Positions 53,471 to 61,515 are shown, numbered from the stretch's first letter. The stretch: DNA of 64,000 bases from Bradyrhizobium sp. SZCCT0231 (GCF_018130245.1 NZ_JAFCKP010000001.1:310001-374000); one strand, 5' to 3'. The notes: a model not told the origin generated them from the letters alone. Translations and numbers: made by a program.

Positions 53471-54145
53471 ATGATTCCCTGGGAAAAGATCGACACCGCC
53501 AAGATCCCCGGCTCCGACGAAGAGCTCCGCCTGATGCGGCGGGGCAAGGAGTTCTCCATCAAGCTCGGCACCAACGAGCTGATGAACAGCCGCCTGTCGG
53601 GCTCGGAAGCGGCGCTGGCGACTCTTGCCGCGAAGCAGATCGAGAAGGTTGCCAAGCCTGTCGTTCTGATTGGCGGCCTCGGCATGGGCTTTACGCTGCG
53701 TGCGGCGCTCGCCGTGCTCGGAGATAAGGCGAAGATCGTGGTGTCCGAGCTCGTGCCTTCCGTGGTCGCCTGGGCGCGAGGCCCGATGTCGGAGGTCTTC
53801 GGCGATAGTCTCGACGATTCCCGTGTCAAAATCAGGGAGACTGACGTCGGGGAAATCATTCGGGCGCAGCGGTCGGCCTTCGACGCCATTCTCCTCGACG
53901 TCGACAACGGACCCGAAGGGCTGACCCGGAAGGGCAATGATGCGCTCTATAGCGCGAGCGGGTTGCAGTCTGCGAAGACGGCGCTGCGGCAGGGCGGGGT
54001 GCTGGCCGTCTGGTCGTCGGGACCCAATCCGGCATTTACCAGGCGACTCCGAAGCGCCGGCTTCGATGTGAACGAAGTCAACGTCCGCGCGACCGGTAGA
54101 GGCGGCGGCGCGCGCCACGTGATCTGGATCGCGCGGAAGGGTTAG
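53471..54145 (+). CDS. Spermidine-synthase-like methyltransferase-fold protein
   Basis: 224 aa. VVLIGGLGMGFTLRAALAVL is a Rossmann glycine loop, VSELVPSVVAWARG carries the acidic cofactor residue, and DAILLDVDNGPEGLTRKGND resembles the spermidine-synthase gate region (DVDNGP instead of D-x-x-D-P). It therefore belongs to the spermine/spermidine synthase superfamily but lacks the usual N-terminal beta domain and the full active-site pattern. It may be a different aminopropyl or methyl transferase. Its TAG overlaps the TAA of the convergent hydrolase gene (54142-54144), so the two genes end on each other. Confidence 0.8.
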   Translation: MIPWEKIDTAKIPGSDEELRLMRRGKEFSIKLGTNELMNSRLSGSEAALATLAAKQIEKVAKPVVLIGGLGMGFTLRAALAVLGDKAKIVVSELVPSVVAWARGPMSEVFGDSLDDSRVKIRETDVGEIIRAQRSAFDAILLDVDNGPEGLTRKGNDALYSASGLQSAKTALRQGGVLAVWSSGPNPAFTRRLRSAGFDVNEVNVRATGRGGGARHVIWIARKG

Positions 54146-55056
54146 GCCGCCTGCGCCGCCGCGCCGTGCGCGTGCTTGTCGATGGCGCCGATGATCTCCG
54201 GCCAGAAGCGCATCGGCAGTGCGTGGCCCATGCCGGCGATCATCAACAGCTTTGCATTCGGGATTGACGCCGCCGTGTCCTTGCCGCCTTCGGTATGGAC
54301 CAGCGGATCGACGGTGCCGTGAATCACGAGCGTCGGTGCCTTCACGGCGTGCAGCCGCTCCTTGCGGCTGCCGGAGGCAAGCACGGCGCGGAGCTGGCGG
54401 CCGACGCCGGCCGGATTGAGCCCGCGCGCGAACACGCGCTCGGCGCGGCCAGGGTCGAGCGCTTCCTCCTCCGGAAAATGCCCGGCGCGCAGCACTTTCC
54501 AGGTCTGGCCGTAGCGGACGATGAACTCTTCCTTGCTGCGCGGCGGCGGTGCCATCAGCATCGCTGCGGCCTCGCGTGTCGGTGGCGGCACGCGCGGATT
54601 GCCCGTGGTCGACATGATCGAGGTCAGCGAGCGCACGCGGTGCGGAAACGACAGCGTCACCTCCTGCGCGATCATGCCGCCCATGGACGCCCCGACCAGA
54701 TGCGCTGACTTGATGCCCAGCGCATCCATCAGGCCGACCGTGTCCTTGGCCATGTCGATCAGCTTGTAGGTTGCGGCCACGGGGATCCGCAAGAAGCGCA
54801 GCTTCAGCAGCTCGAGCGGCGTCAGGCGCTTGCCGCCCGTGAGATGGCTCGACTTGCCGATGTCGCGATTGTCGAAGCGGATCACGCGGAAGCCGCGCGC
54901 GGCGAGCTGCTCGCAGAACGCATCGTCCCAATGGATCATCTGCGCGCCTAGACCCATGATCAGCAGCAGCGGCTCGGCATTGTCGTTGCCGAAAATCTCG
55001 TAGCAGATGTCGATGCCGTTGGCGCGGACGGTCTGGGGCGGCTGATGGGCGGTCAC
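54142..55056 (-). CDS. Alpha/beta hydrolase
   Basis: 304 aa from a GTG at 55056 preceded by AGGAGGG seven to eight bases upstream; the frame continues to 55533 without a ribosome site and through another gene. The nucleophile elbow is LVGASMGGMIAQE (Ser), the acid is expected in VIHGTVDPLVHTEGG, and the His in AGMGHALP. Cap region is long. It resembles aclacinomycin-methylesterase-like or proline-iminopeptidase-like hydrolases. It faces the spermidine-synthase-like gene tail to tail and is divergent from the PHA operon, with a 162-base promoter gap. Confidence 0.83.
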   Translation of the reverse strand: MTAHQPPQTVRANGIDICYEIFGNDNAEPLLLIMGLGAQMIHWDDAFCEQLAARGFRVIRFDNRDIGKSSHLTGGKRLTPLELLKLRFLRIPVAATYKLIDMAKDTVGLMDALGIKSAHLVGASMGGMIAQEVTLSFPHRVRSLTSIMSTTGNPRVPPPTREAAAMLMAPPPRSKEEFIVRYGQTWKVLRAGHFPEEEALDPGRAERVFARGLNPAGVGRQLRAVLASGSRKERLHAVKAPTLVIHGTVDPLVHTEGGKDTAASIPNAKLLMIAGMGHALPMRFWPEIIGAIDKHAHGAAAQAA

Positions 55057-55218
55057 GGGTCCCTCCTGCTGATCGATGCTGTATCGCACGGTTTCGTTCC
55101 GCGAAGAAGCCGCCTGCGCGACGCCACACCCGCTGCTTGCCGGTTGACCGGCACCTCGCGACGGTGTGGTATGGCGTGGAAAGAAGGGTGCAAAGCCCTC
55201 CACATTGGGAGGACCCTG

Positions 55219-55599
55219 ATGACCGACAAGATCACCGATCCGGTCGCCTTGTGGCAGAAAATGGTTGGCGAGATGGAGAAGGGTTTCAACTCCCTCGCGA
55301 CCAAGGCGATGGAGACGCCCGAATTCTCGCAAGCCATGAACCGCGCCGGCGGCGTTGCTGCAGGTGCTCAGAAGCAGTTCGGCGATCTCATGGAGAAATA
55401 CCTGCTCTCCATGAACCTTCCGAGCCGCGATCAGATGACCGGTATCGCGGAGAGGCTTCAGTCGATCGAAGGCCAACTCGGCGAGATCAAGTCGATGCTG
55501 AGCCAGATGTCGGCCAATTCGGGCGCGCAGCAACCCGGCGCCGCGCCGCGACCGCCGCGCACGAAACGTCCGCCGTCCGAAGGCGGAGACGAAAAATGA
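55219..55599 (+). CDS. Compact PhaE/PhaR-like PHA synthase subunit, 126 aa
   Basis: 126 aa from the ATG at 55219 (gggagg upstream). Mostly helical: DPVALWQKMVGEMEKGFNSL, then FGDLMEKYLLSMNLPSRDQM and AERLQSIEGQLGEIKSMLSQ, a heptad pattern. The NLPSRDQ-plus-coiled-coil end resembles the conserved tail of PhaE and PhaR, the partners of class III and IV PHA synthases, but the protein is far shorter than PhaE. The tail (about 20 residues) is Pro-rich. Its stop overlaps the PhaC start (atga), so both subunits are translationally coupled. Confidence 0.72.
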   Translation: MTDKITDPVALWQKMVGEMEKGFNSLATKAMETPEFSQAMNRAGGVAAGAQKQFGDLMEKYLLSMNLPSRDQMTGIAERLQSIEGQLGEIKSMLSQMSANSGAQQPGAAPRPPRTKRPPSEGGDEK

Positions 55600-56678
55600 A
55601 CGCCCCGACGGGACTTGATTTCGCCGCGATACCGGAGCGCATCCAGTCCGAGGTGCAGCGCGCCATCATGCGCAGCATCAAGGGCGTCGAATATTTCTCG
55701 ACCTCGGGCCCGTCGCTCGGCTCGACGCCCAAGGACGTGCTGCATTCGCGCGGCACGATGAGCCTCTATCACTATCGACCGATGTCGGACGAGATCTACC
55801 GCGTGCCGGTGCTGATCGTGATGGCGACGACCAACCGCGGCTACATCCTCGACCTCGTGCCCGGCCAGAGCTTCGTCGAGTTCCTGCTCAGGCGTGGCTA
55901 CGACGTCTACATGCTGGACTGGAGCGCGCCGCGGCCGGAAGAGAAGGGCCTGCGCATGGAGGACTATGTCCTCGACTTCATCCCGGATTGCGTCCGCCGC
56001 GTGCAAGCCGATTCCGGGGAGCAGGACGTCTCCATCATCGGCTATTGCTTCGGCGGCGTGCTGTCCTTGCTCTACGGTTCGATCCACAAGGACGGGCCGA
56101 TGAAGAATTTGATCTGCTTCACCACGCCGATCGACTTTCGCGAGATGAAGCTGTTCTCGAATTTCTCCGACCGCCGCTATTTCGATGTCGACCGTCTCGT
56201 CGACAGCGTCGGCAACGTGCCGCCGGAGATGATCCTGTCCTCGTTCGAGATGCTGCGCCCGGCCTCGCGCACGATGAGCCAGGTCCAGCTCTGGGAGAAC
56301 ATCTGGAACGACGAATTCGTGAAGTCCTACCGCATGTTCGACCGCTGGGCGACCGACACGCTGCCGCTGGCCGGCGAGTACTTCCGTGCCATCACCAAGG
56401 ACCTGATGTGGGATAATAAGCTGTTCAACGACACCATGTCGGTCGGTGGCCGCGCGGCCAGGCTCGAGAACATCACGGTGCCGATCCTGCATGCGGTCGC
56501 CGAGCACGACCACATCGTGCCCTATGATGCCGCCAGGCATCTGATCGCCAAGGTGGGGTCGACTGACAAGGAAGAGGTGATCCTGAAGGGCGGTCACGTC
56601 TCGCTCGTTGCGGGCGCGAACGCGGTGAAGCGGCTGTGGCCGAAACTGGACTCCTGGCTGGGGAAGAGATCGACATGA
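55596..56678 (+). CDS. phaC: Poly(R)-hydroxyalkanoate synthase, class III-like catalytic subunit
   Basis: 360 aa, the length of class III/IV PhaC and shorter than the 560-600 aa of class I. The lipase-like box IIGYCFGGVLSLL gives catalytic Cys151; AEHDHIVPYDAARHL supplies the Asp and LKGGHVSLVAG the His. GYDVYMLDWSAPRPEEK is another PhaC block. It polymerises hydroxyacyl-CoA into storage granules. It overlaps the small PhaE-like subunit gene at its start and the GNAT gene at its end (both atga). A phasin gene follows 221 bases behind the GNAT gene. Most rhizobia also have a class I PhaC elsewhere. Confidence 0.88.
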   Translation: MNAPTGLDFAAIPERIQSEVQRAIMRSIKGVEYFSTSGPSLGSTPKDVLHSRGTMSLYHYRPMSDEIYRVPVLIVMATTNRGYILDLVPGQSFVEFLLRRGYDVYMLDWSAPRPEEKGLRMEDYVLDFIPDCVRRVQADSGEQDVSIIGYCFGGVLSLLYGSIHKDGPMKNLICFTTPIDFREMKLFSNFSDRRYFDVDRLVDSVGNVPPEMILSSFEMLRPASRTMSQVQLWENIWNDEFVKSYRMFDRWATDTLPLAGEYFRAITKDLMWDNKLFNDTMSVGGRAARLENITVPILHAVAEHDHIVPYDAARHLIAKVGSTDKEEVILKGGHVSLVAGANAVKRLWPKLDSWLGKRST

Positions 56679-57268
56679 GCGAGCAGCGTTCCTATCCGCG
56701 CCGCGTCCAGACCGACGCCGGCGATATCGAGATCCGTCTGATGTCGCCCGCGGACGAAGCCGCGGTGCTGGCCTTCGGTAAGGGCCTGCCGACCCATGAT
56801 CTGTTGTTCCTGCCGCGCAACATCAGCGAGCCGAAGGTGCTGTCGGCCTGGGTCAAGGAGATCGAGCGTGGCGCAATTCAGAGCCTGTTGGCAGTGAGGG
56901 ACGGCAAGGTCGTCGGCTGCGGTACGCTGGTGCGCGATCCGCACTCCTGGTCACCCCATGTCGGTGAGATCCGCATGGTGGTTTCGCCAGAGGTCCGCGG
57001 CAAGGGAGTGGGCAAAGCATTGTCGCAGGAAACCTTTGCCCTCGCGCTCGGGGCGGGCCTGGAGAAGCTCTCGGTCCAGATGACCGTTGATCAGCAGGCG
57101 GCAATTGCCCTGTTCGAGAGCCTCGGCTTCAAGGCCGAAGCGCTGCTGCGGGACCATGTGCGGGACGTCGACGGCAAGACCCACGATATCGTCGTGCTCG
57201 GCCACAACGTCGCGCAGGTCCAGGCCCAGATGGAGGCCTACGGGCTGCCAGGTGCTGTCCAGCACTGA
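56675..57268 (+). CDS. GNAT-family acetyltransferase
   Basis: 197 aa from the ATG overlapping the PhaC stop. The acetyl-CoA binding block is VGEIRMVVSPEVRGKGVGKA (R/Q-x-x-G-x-G pattern), followed by KLSVQMTVDQQAAIALFESL and GFKAEALLRDHVRD, a standard C-terminal GNAT region. Acceptor unknown. Translational coupling to PhaC suggests a task linked to PHA metabolism, for example modifying an enzyme or the CoA pool, but that is inference. Confidence 0.82.
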   Translation: MSEQRSYPRRVQTDAGDIEIRLMSPADEAAVLAFGKGLPTHDLLFLPRNISEPKVLSAWVKEIERGAIQSLLAVRDGKVVGCGTLVRDPHSWSPHVGEIRMVVSPEVRGKGVGKALSQETFALALGAGLEKLSVQMTVDQQAAIALFESLGFKAEALLRDHVRDVDGKTHDIVVLGHNVAQVQAQMEAYGLPGAVQH

Positions 57269-57376
57269 GAGGGCCATCCAGCACCAGGCTTGGATCGGGG
57301 CTTCGGGAACCCGGTTGGCGAGGGAGGCATCACAATGCCTCTCGTTAAGGCTGTTCACAATTTCGTGATATCGCAG

Positions 57377-57394
57377 TGCAATATGAATATTGCA
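57377..57394. promoter_or_regulatory. Palindrome tgcaatat-ga-atattgca, candidate PhaR operator for the phasin gene
   Basis: Perfect 8-base arms (TGCAATAT/ATATTGCA) with a 2-base spacer, in an AT-rich stretch about 95 bases before the phasin ATG; the flanks add gcagtgca and tgcatcgcac. PhaR of Rhodobacter and Paracoccus, which controls phasin and PHA genes, recognises TGC/GCA-type repeats. Recognition here is inferred, not shown. Confidence 0.6.
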
Positions 57395-57488
57395 TCGCAC
57401 AATTAACTTTGCCATATAAGCCGTGCCCCGGGCCAATGCGGACGGGGTGAGCCCATAGCTCAGACCAATGAGGATGGAGAGAACCCCC

Positions 57489-57944
57489 ATGACCACTGAA
57501 TCCAATACCGCTTTCGAGGGCTTCAAGGACGCTTTCAAGAACATCCAGAACCTGGAAGTTCCCGAGGCCGCCCGCGAATTCGTCAAGAAGACTGCCAACA
57601 CCGCCAAGGACCGTGCCGCCGAGGTGTTCGCTGGCTCCGAGCGCGTGACCGCCGCCGTCGAGAACGCGGTGACCGAGTCCGTCACCGAGGCCGGCAAGAT
57701 CAGCCGCAACATCCAGCAGGCGATCTATGAGGACGCCGAGGCGTTCTTCTCGGGCATCGACAAGCTCGCGTCCGCCAAGTCGGTCAGCGAGGCCGTCGAG
57801 ATCCAGTCGAGCCTGCTCCGCGCCCGCGGCGAAGTGTTCGTCTCGCGTGCCAAGGCGACCGCCGACTATCTCGGCAAGCTCGCGGCCAACGGTGCGAAGT
57901 CCGCTCAGGACAATTTCGCCAAGGTCTACAACAAGACTGCGTGA
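57489..57944 (+). CDS. Phasin (PHA granule-associated protein)
   Basis: 151 aa from the ATG at 57489 with GGAGAGA upstream. Almost entirely amphipathic helix, rich in Ala, Lys and Glu, no Cys or Trp; FEGFKDAFKNIQNLEVPEAA, AAVENAVTESVTEAGKIS and LLRARGEVFVSRAKATADYL are typical phasin repeats. Phasins coat PHA granules and control their number and size. The gene has its own promoter region with a palindrome (57377-57394) and a strong terminator after it, and it follows the PhaE-like/PhaC/GNAT operon. Confidence 0.92.
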   Translation: MTTESNTAFEGFKDAFKNIQNLEVPEAAREFVKKTANTAKDRAAEVFAGSERVTAAVENAVTESVTEAGKISRNIQQAIYEDAEAFFSGIDKLASAKSVSEAVEIQSSLLRARGEVFVSRAKATADYLGKLAANGAKSAQDNFAKVYNKTA

Positions 57945-57972
57945 TCCGGCGCCCGAGTCAAAACTGAATTTG

Positions 57973-58000
57973 AGGCCCGCTTCGGCGGGCCTTTTGTTTT
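57973..58000 (+). terminator. Rho-independent terminator of the phasin gene
   Basis: Perfect 8-bp stem aggcccgc (57973-57980) with gcgggcct (57985-57992), a stable TTCG tetraloop, then TTTTGTTTT. Confidence 0.93.
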
Positions 58001-58200
58001 GGTTTGCGTTCCCCGGATGCAGTGCAGCGCGCCCCTGGCGATGCGAAGCATCGTCCAGTGGCGTGGTGCACTGCTGATCCGGGGTCCATCGGCTTGCTGG
58101 GTCCCGGCTCTGCGGCGCATCGCCATAGCGCGTCGAAGACGCGCGTAAACGCGCTTATGGCGCCGCACCGCGTCCGGGACACGTGGAGGTCGGCACGCTA
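58001..58200. repeat. Complex bradyrhizobial repeat region
   Basis: Several nested arms: cgatgcgaagcatcg near 58039, ccggatgcagtgca near 58014 with tgcactgctgatccgg near 58066, gcgcatcgccatagcgcg with cgcgcttatggcgc (about 58113 and 58150), and cgcgtccgggaca at the end. The tgggtcccggctctgcggcgc and cgtccgggacac parts match the families at 33781-33899 and 36585-36716. No gene. Confidence 0.7.
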
Positions 58201-58210
58201 AGCTTGCGTC

Positions 58211-59497
58211 ATGACGATTCAAACCACCTTCTCCTTCGACACCCCCGGCGATACCGAACGCGCGGCCGAACTGCGGCGCGTCAAGGCGCTGGCGACGCTG
58301 GTGCTGGCCTCGACGCTTCTGCTGTTCATCGCCGCGAAATGGTTGCTGCCCGTGCATCCCGTGTTCGGCTTCATTGCAGCCTTCGCGGAAGCCGCTACCA
58401 TCGGCGGACTCGCCGATTGGTACGCCGTCGTCGCGCTGTTCAAGCGGCCGCTCGGCCTGCCGATCCCGCACACCGCGATCATCCAGAGCAACCAGGCCCG
58501 CATCGCCGACAAGCTCGGCGAATTCATTCAGGTGCATTTCCTCGAGGCCGGTCCGGTCGAGGCCAAGCTGAATGAGATCGATTTCGGCTCCTTCGTCGCC
58601 GACTGGCTGCGCGACCGCAAGCGTAGTGACGACCTCGCGCGCTTCGCGCTGCGCCTGCTGCCGGAGGCTGTGTCGGCGACTGAGAGCTCGGGCCTGATGA
58701 CCTTCATCATCCGCCGCATGTCCTCGCAGCTCCAGGCGATCGACCTCGCGCCGCTCGCGGCCGGCACGCTGCGCGGCTTCGTCGCTGAGGGGCGGCATCA
58801 GATCCTGTTCGACGATCTCCTGCGCGTGATGCACGAGACGCTAACTCAGAAAGAGACGATGGCGATGATCCGCGAGAAGGTGCGCGCGGAGTTGCCGACC
58901 CTGCTTAAGCTTTATCGCGCCGACAAGTTTCTGGTGAACAAGATCGTGGCCTCCGCCACCGCCTTCTTCAACGAAGTCCGCAGCGATCCCAAGCATCCGT
59001 TCCGCGGCGAGTTCGACCGCATGGTGCTGAGCTTCGTCGACCGGCTCGGCACCGATCAGGCCTATATCGACCGTATCGCCGGGCTGAAGCGCGATTTGCT
59101 GGCGCGCCCCGAGCTTGCCGATCTCGCCCGCACCGTCTGGGCCAACACACGCTCCTTCATCGAGCGCAGTGCGAGCGGCGAGACGCAGGTGTTGCAGCAT
59201 CATCTCGCCGGCATGTTCGTTTCCGCGGGCGAGGCGCTTGCCGGCGATGCGGAGCTGCGCGGCGAGATCAACAAGGGCCTGGTGACGGTGCTGCGCAGCT
59301 TCGTCGCCGACCAGAAGAGCGGCGTCTCCACCTTCATCTCCGACCAGGTCAAGGCGTGGAATATGACCCAGCTGATTTCGCTGATCGAAATCAACATCGG
59401 CCGCGACCTGCAATACATCCGCTTCAACGGCTCGCTGATCGGCGGGCTAGCCGGGCTTGCGCTCTACTCCATAGAATTCCTGCTTCGATTGTTGTGA
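58211..59497 (+). CDS. DUF445 family membrane protein
   Basis: 428 aa. A membrane segment at residues about 27-45 (LATLVLASTLLLFIAAKW) and a second at 52-75 (FGFIAAFAEAATIGGLADW) are followed by ADWYAVVALFKRPLGLPIPH, the hallmark of DUF445 (YheB-like) proteins. The middle 300 residues are helical and soluble, and a last hydrophobic stretch (LIGGLAGLALYSIEFLLRLL) ends the chain. Function unknown. The ATG at 58211 fits the family start. It stands between the phasin terminator and the second lipase-like gene. Confidence 0.88.
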   Translation: MTIQTTFSFDTPGDTERAAELRRVKALATLVLASTLLLFIAAKWLLPVHPVFGFIAAFAEAATIGGLADWYAVVALFKRPLGLPIPHTAIIQSNQARIADKLGEFIQVHFLEAGPVEAKLNEIDFGSFVADWLRDRKRSDDLARFALRLLPEAVSATESSGLMTFIIRRMSSQLQAIDLAPLAAGTLRGFVAEGRHQILFDDLLRVMHETLTQKETMAMIREKVRAELPTLLKLYRADKFLVNKIVASATAFFNEVRSDPKHPFRGEFDRMVLSFVDRLGTDQAYIDRIAGLKRDLLARPELADLARTVWANTRSFIERSASGETQVLQHHLAGMFVSAGEALAGDAELRGEINKGLVTVLRSFVADQKSGVSTFISDQVKAWNMTQLISLIEINIGRDLQYIRFNGSLIGGLAGLALYSIEFLLRLL

Positions 59498-59694
59498 CTT
59501 TTGCGTCACGGCCGTCAGCATTAACGCGCGAGCCTATTGTCGCCTCGCATCTCTCCCGCTTGAATGTCCGGAACCGACCGCCTAGCTGATTCATGTTGCG
59601 CTGCGGAACGTTCAAGAAGCCGGCGTATTGGAATTCATGCCCATTTGCCGGCATCTTGCCGGCGGCCTCTCAAGTCTTCCCGGGGGAAACATTG

Positions 59695-60465
59695 ATGACC
59701 GCAACTGCCCAGACGCTGCGCCCGCCGTCCCGCACCCTGATGTTTCTGGAGGGGCGGGCGATCCACGAGTTCGGCGCATTCCTCGGCGCGCTGCCGCTCC
59801 TGAGCCTCGCGCCGCGCGGCGACGGGCATCCGGTGCTGGTGCTGCCCGGCCTCGTGGCTTCCGATGCGTCGACGCGCGCGCTGCGCGCGTTTCTGACGAG
59901 CAAGGGCTACGCGGTGAGCGGCTGGCGTCAGGGCCGCAACTATGGCCTGCGTCCGGGCGTTCAGCACGCGATGGTCGATCTGGTCCAGGAGCTCAGCGAT
60001 GAGCACGGCCGCAAGATCAGCCTGGTCGGCTGGAGCCTTGGCGGCCTCTACGCGCGCCAGCTCGCCAAGATGATGCCGGAGCGCGTGCGCCAGGTGATCA
60101 CGCTCGGCAGCCCCTTCGCCGGCGATCCGCGCTCGACCAACGCCTGGCGCGTCTACGAATGGGCGAGCGGCCGCAAGGCCGACGAGGTCGATCCGCAGTT
60201 CGGCGGCGAGCTCGCCGTGCCGCCGCCGGTGCCGACCACCGCCATCTACAGCCGAACCGATGGCGTTTGCGCCTGGCAGGGCTGCATGGAGAAGACGGGC
60301 GCACAGACCGAGAGCATCGAGGTCGAAAGCAGCCATTGCGGCATGGGGCATCATCCGGCCGCTGTCTATGCCGTGGCCGACCGGCTCGCGCAGAAAGAAG
60401 GCCAGTGGCGCCCGTTCGATCGCAGCGGCTGGCGCAGCCTCGCCTATCCCGATCCGCATCGGTGA
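59695..60465 (+). CDS. Alpha/beta hydrolase, lipase-like, no. 2 (paralogue of 46543-47343)
   Basis: 256 aa from the ATG at 59695 (GGGGGAAA upstream); the frame extends to 59593 without support. Nucleophile elbow SLVGWSLGGLYAR has Ser114, RGDGHPVLVLPGLVASDAST the oxyanion strand, and SSHCGMGHHPAAVYAVADRL the His. It is clearly related to the hydrolase at 46543-47343 over its full length, and the two genes flank the lipid/PHA gene block. Substrate unknown. Confidence 0.82.
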   Translation: MTATAQTLRPPSRTLMFLEGRAIHEFGAFLGALPLLSLAPRGDGHPVLVLPGLVASDASTRALRAFLTSKGYAVSGWRQGRNYGLRPGVQHAMVDLVQELSDEHGRKISLVGWSLGGLYARQLAKMMPERVRQVITLGSPFAGDPRSTNAWRVYEWASGRKADEVDPQFGGELAVPPPVPTTAIYSRTDGVCAWQGCMEKTGAQTESIEVESSHCGMGHHPAAVYAVADRLAQKEGQWRPFDRSGWRSLAYPDPHR

Positions 60466-60470
60466 ATTCT

Positions 60471-60500
60471 TTGCCTCTCCCCGCGTGCGGGGAGAGGCAA
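60471..60500. repeat. 14-bp palindromic hairpin between hydrolase and paaX
   Basis: ttgcctctccccgc (60471-60484) and gcggggagaggcaa (60487-60500) are perfect complements with a 2-base centre. It belongs to the ctctccccgc family seen at 31762-31902 and may end the hydrolase transcript, though no T-run follows. Confidence 0.75.
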
Positions 60501-60560
60501 GCGGGGAGAAGGAGAAGAGACGTCGTCCCCGTCCATTGTCGCGCCCGCATCAAACGCGCT

Positions 60561-61439
60561 ATGCCTCGCGGCATGGCGCATCCGCTTTCCCGCATCATCG
60601 ACCAGCTCAAGCGCGAGCCGTCGCGCACCGGCTCCATCGTCATCACCGTGTTCGGCGATGCCATCGTGCCGCGCGGCGGCTCCGTGTGGCTCGGCACGCT
60701 GCTGGAATTCTTCGAGAGTCTCGACATCGATAGCGGCGTTGTCCGCACCGCAATGTCGCGGCTTGCCGCCGACGGCTGGCTGACGCGCGAGAAGGTCGGC
60801 CGTAACAGTTTCTATCGCCTGGCCGACAAGGGCCGCCAGACCTTCGAAGCCGCGACGCGCCACATCTACGATCCGCCGCCATCGGATTGGACCGGGCGCT
60901 TCGAGCTGCTGCTGATCGGCAACGGCGAGGATCGCGACGCTTCGCGCGAGGCGTTGCGCAATGCCGGCTTCGGCAGCCCGCTGCCGGGTGTGTGGGTCGC
61001 GCCGTCAGGCGTGCCGGTGCCCGACGAGGCCGCGGGCGCGATCCGTCTCGAAGTCTCGGCCGAAGACGATAGCGGCCGCCGCCTGCTCAGCGCGAGCTGG
61101 CCGCTGGAGCGCACGGCCGACGCCTATCTGAAATTCATGAAGACGTTCGAGCCGCTGCGCGCCGCGATCGGTCGCGGCACGGATCTGTCCGAGGCCGACG
61201 CCTTCACCGCGCGCATCTTGCTGATCCACTATTATCGGCGCGTCGTGCTGCGCGATCCATTGTTGCCCGAAAGCCTGCTGCCGGCGGATTGGCCGGGCAG
61301 GGCCGCCCGCGCGCTCTGCGGCGAAATCTATCGCGCGCTCCTCGCTCCATCGGAACAATGGCTTGACGGCCATGGAACCAATGAAAAGGGATCGCTGCCG
61401 CCGGTGCGAAAGCTTTTGGAGCGGAGGTTCGGCGCCTGA
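60561..61439 (+). CDS. paaX: Phenylacetate-pathway repressor PaaX
   Basis: 292 aa from the ATG at 60561 (alternative 60573, neither with a clear ribosome site). The winged HTH includes SIVITVFGDAIVPRGGSVWL, DIDSGVVRTAMSRLAADGWL and GRNSFYRLADKGRQTF, the PaaX DNA-binding region; the central segment (RFELLLIGNGEDRDA...) and LLIHYYRRVVLRDPLLPESL with DWPGRAARALC belong to the PaaX C-terminal domain. PaaX represses phenylacetate genes until phenylacetyl-CoA binds it. The paa operon follows after 76 bases that contain an inverted repeat suited to a PaaX dimer. Confidence 0.93.
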   Translation: MPRGMAHPLSRIIDQLKREPSRTGSIVITVFGDAIVPRGGSVWLGTLLEFFESLDIDSGVVRTAMSRLAADGWLTREKVGRNSFYRLADKGRQTFEAATRHIYDPPPSDWTGRFELLLIGNGEDRDASREALRNAGFGSPLPGVWVAPSGVPVPDEAAGAIRLEVSAEDDSGRRLLSASWPLERTADAYLKFMKTFEPLRAAIGRGTDLSEADAFTARILLIHYYRRVVLRDPLLPESLLPADWPGRAARALCGEIYRALLAPSEQWLDGHGTNEKGSLPPVRKLLERRFGA

Positions 61440-61446
61440 CCTTTAT

Positions 61447-61490
61447 GTTACAGAAATATCTTGCATGATCTAATTTCTGTTATATATTGC
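61447..61490 (+). promoter_or_regulatory. paa operon promoter overlapped by an inverted repeat (candidate PaaX operator)
   Basis: ACAGAAAT at 61450-61457 and ATTTCTGT at 61473-61480 are perfect inverted arms, extended on both sides by near-matching bases. TTGCAT at 61461-61466 and TATATT at 61483-61488, 16 bases apart, fit a sigma-70-like promoter lying inside and beside the repeat. The ribosome site GGGAGG and the paaA ATG (61516) follow at once. Confidence 0.72.
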
Positions 61491-61515
61491 CTCCCAATAA
61501 AACGGGAGGATGCGC

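Noticed and set aside
54142-55533. Long form of the hydrolase starting at 55533
   Set aside because: The extra 159 codons run antisense through the PhaE-like gene and have no ribosome site, whereas a GTG at 55056 follows AGGAGGG.
60471-60500. Rho-independent terminator after the hydrolase gene
   Set aside because: The stem is perfect but no T-run follows and the element belongs to a repeat family, so it is listed as a repeat.
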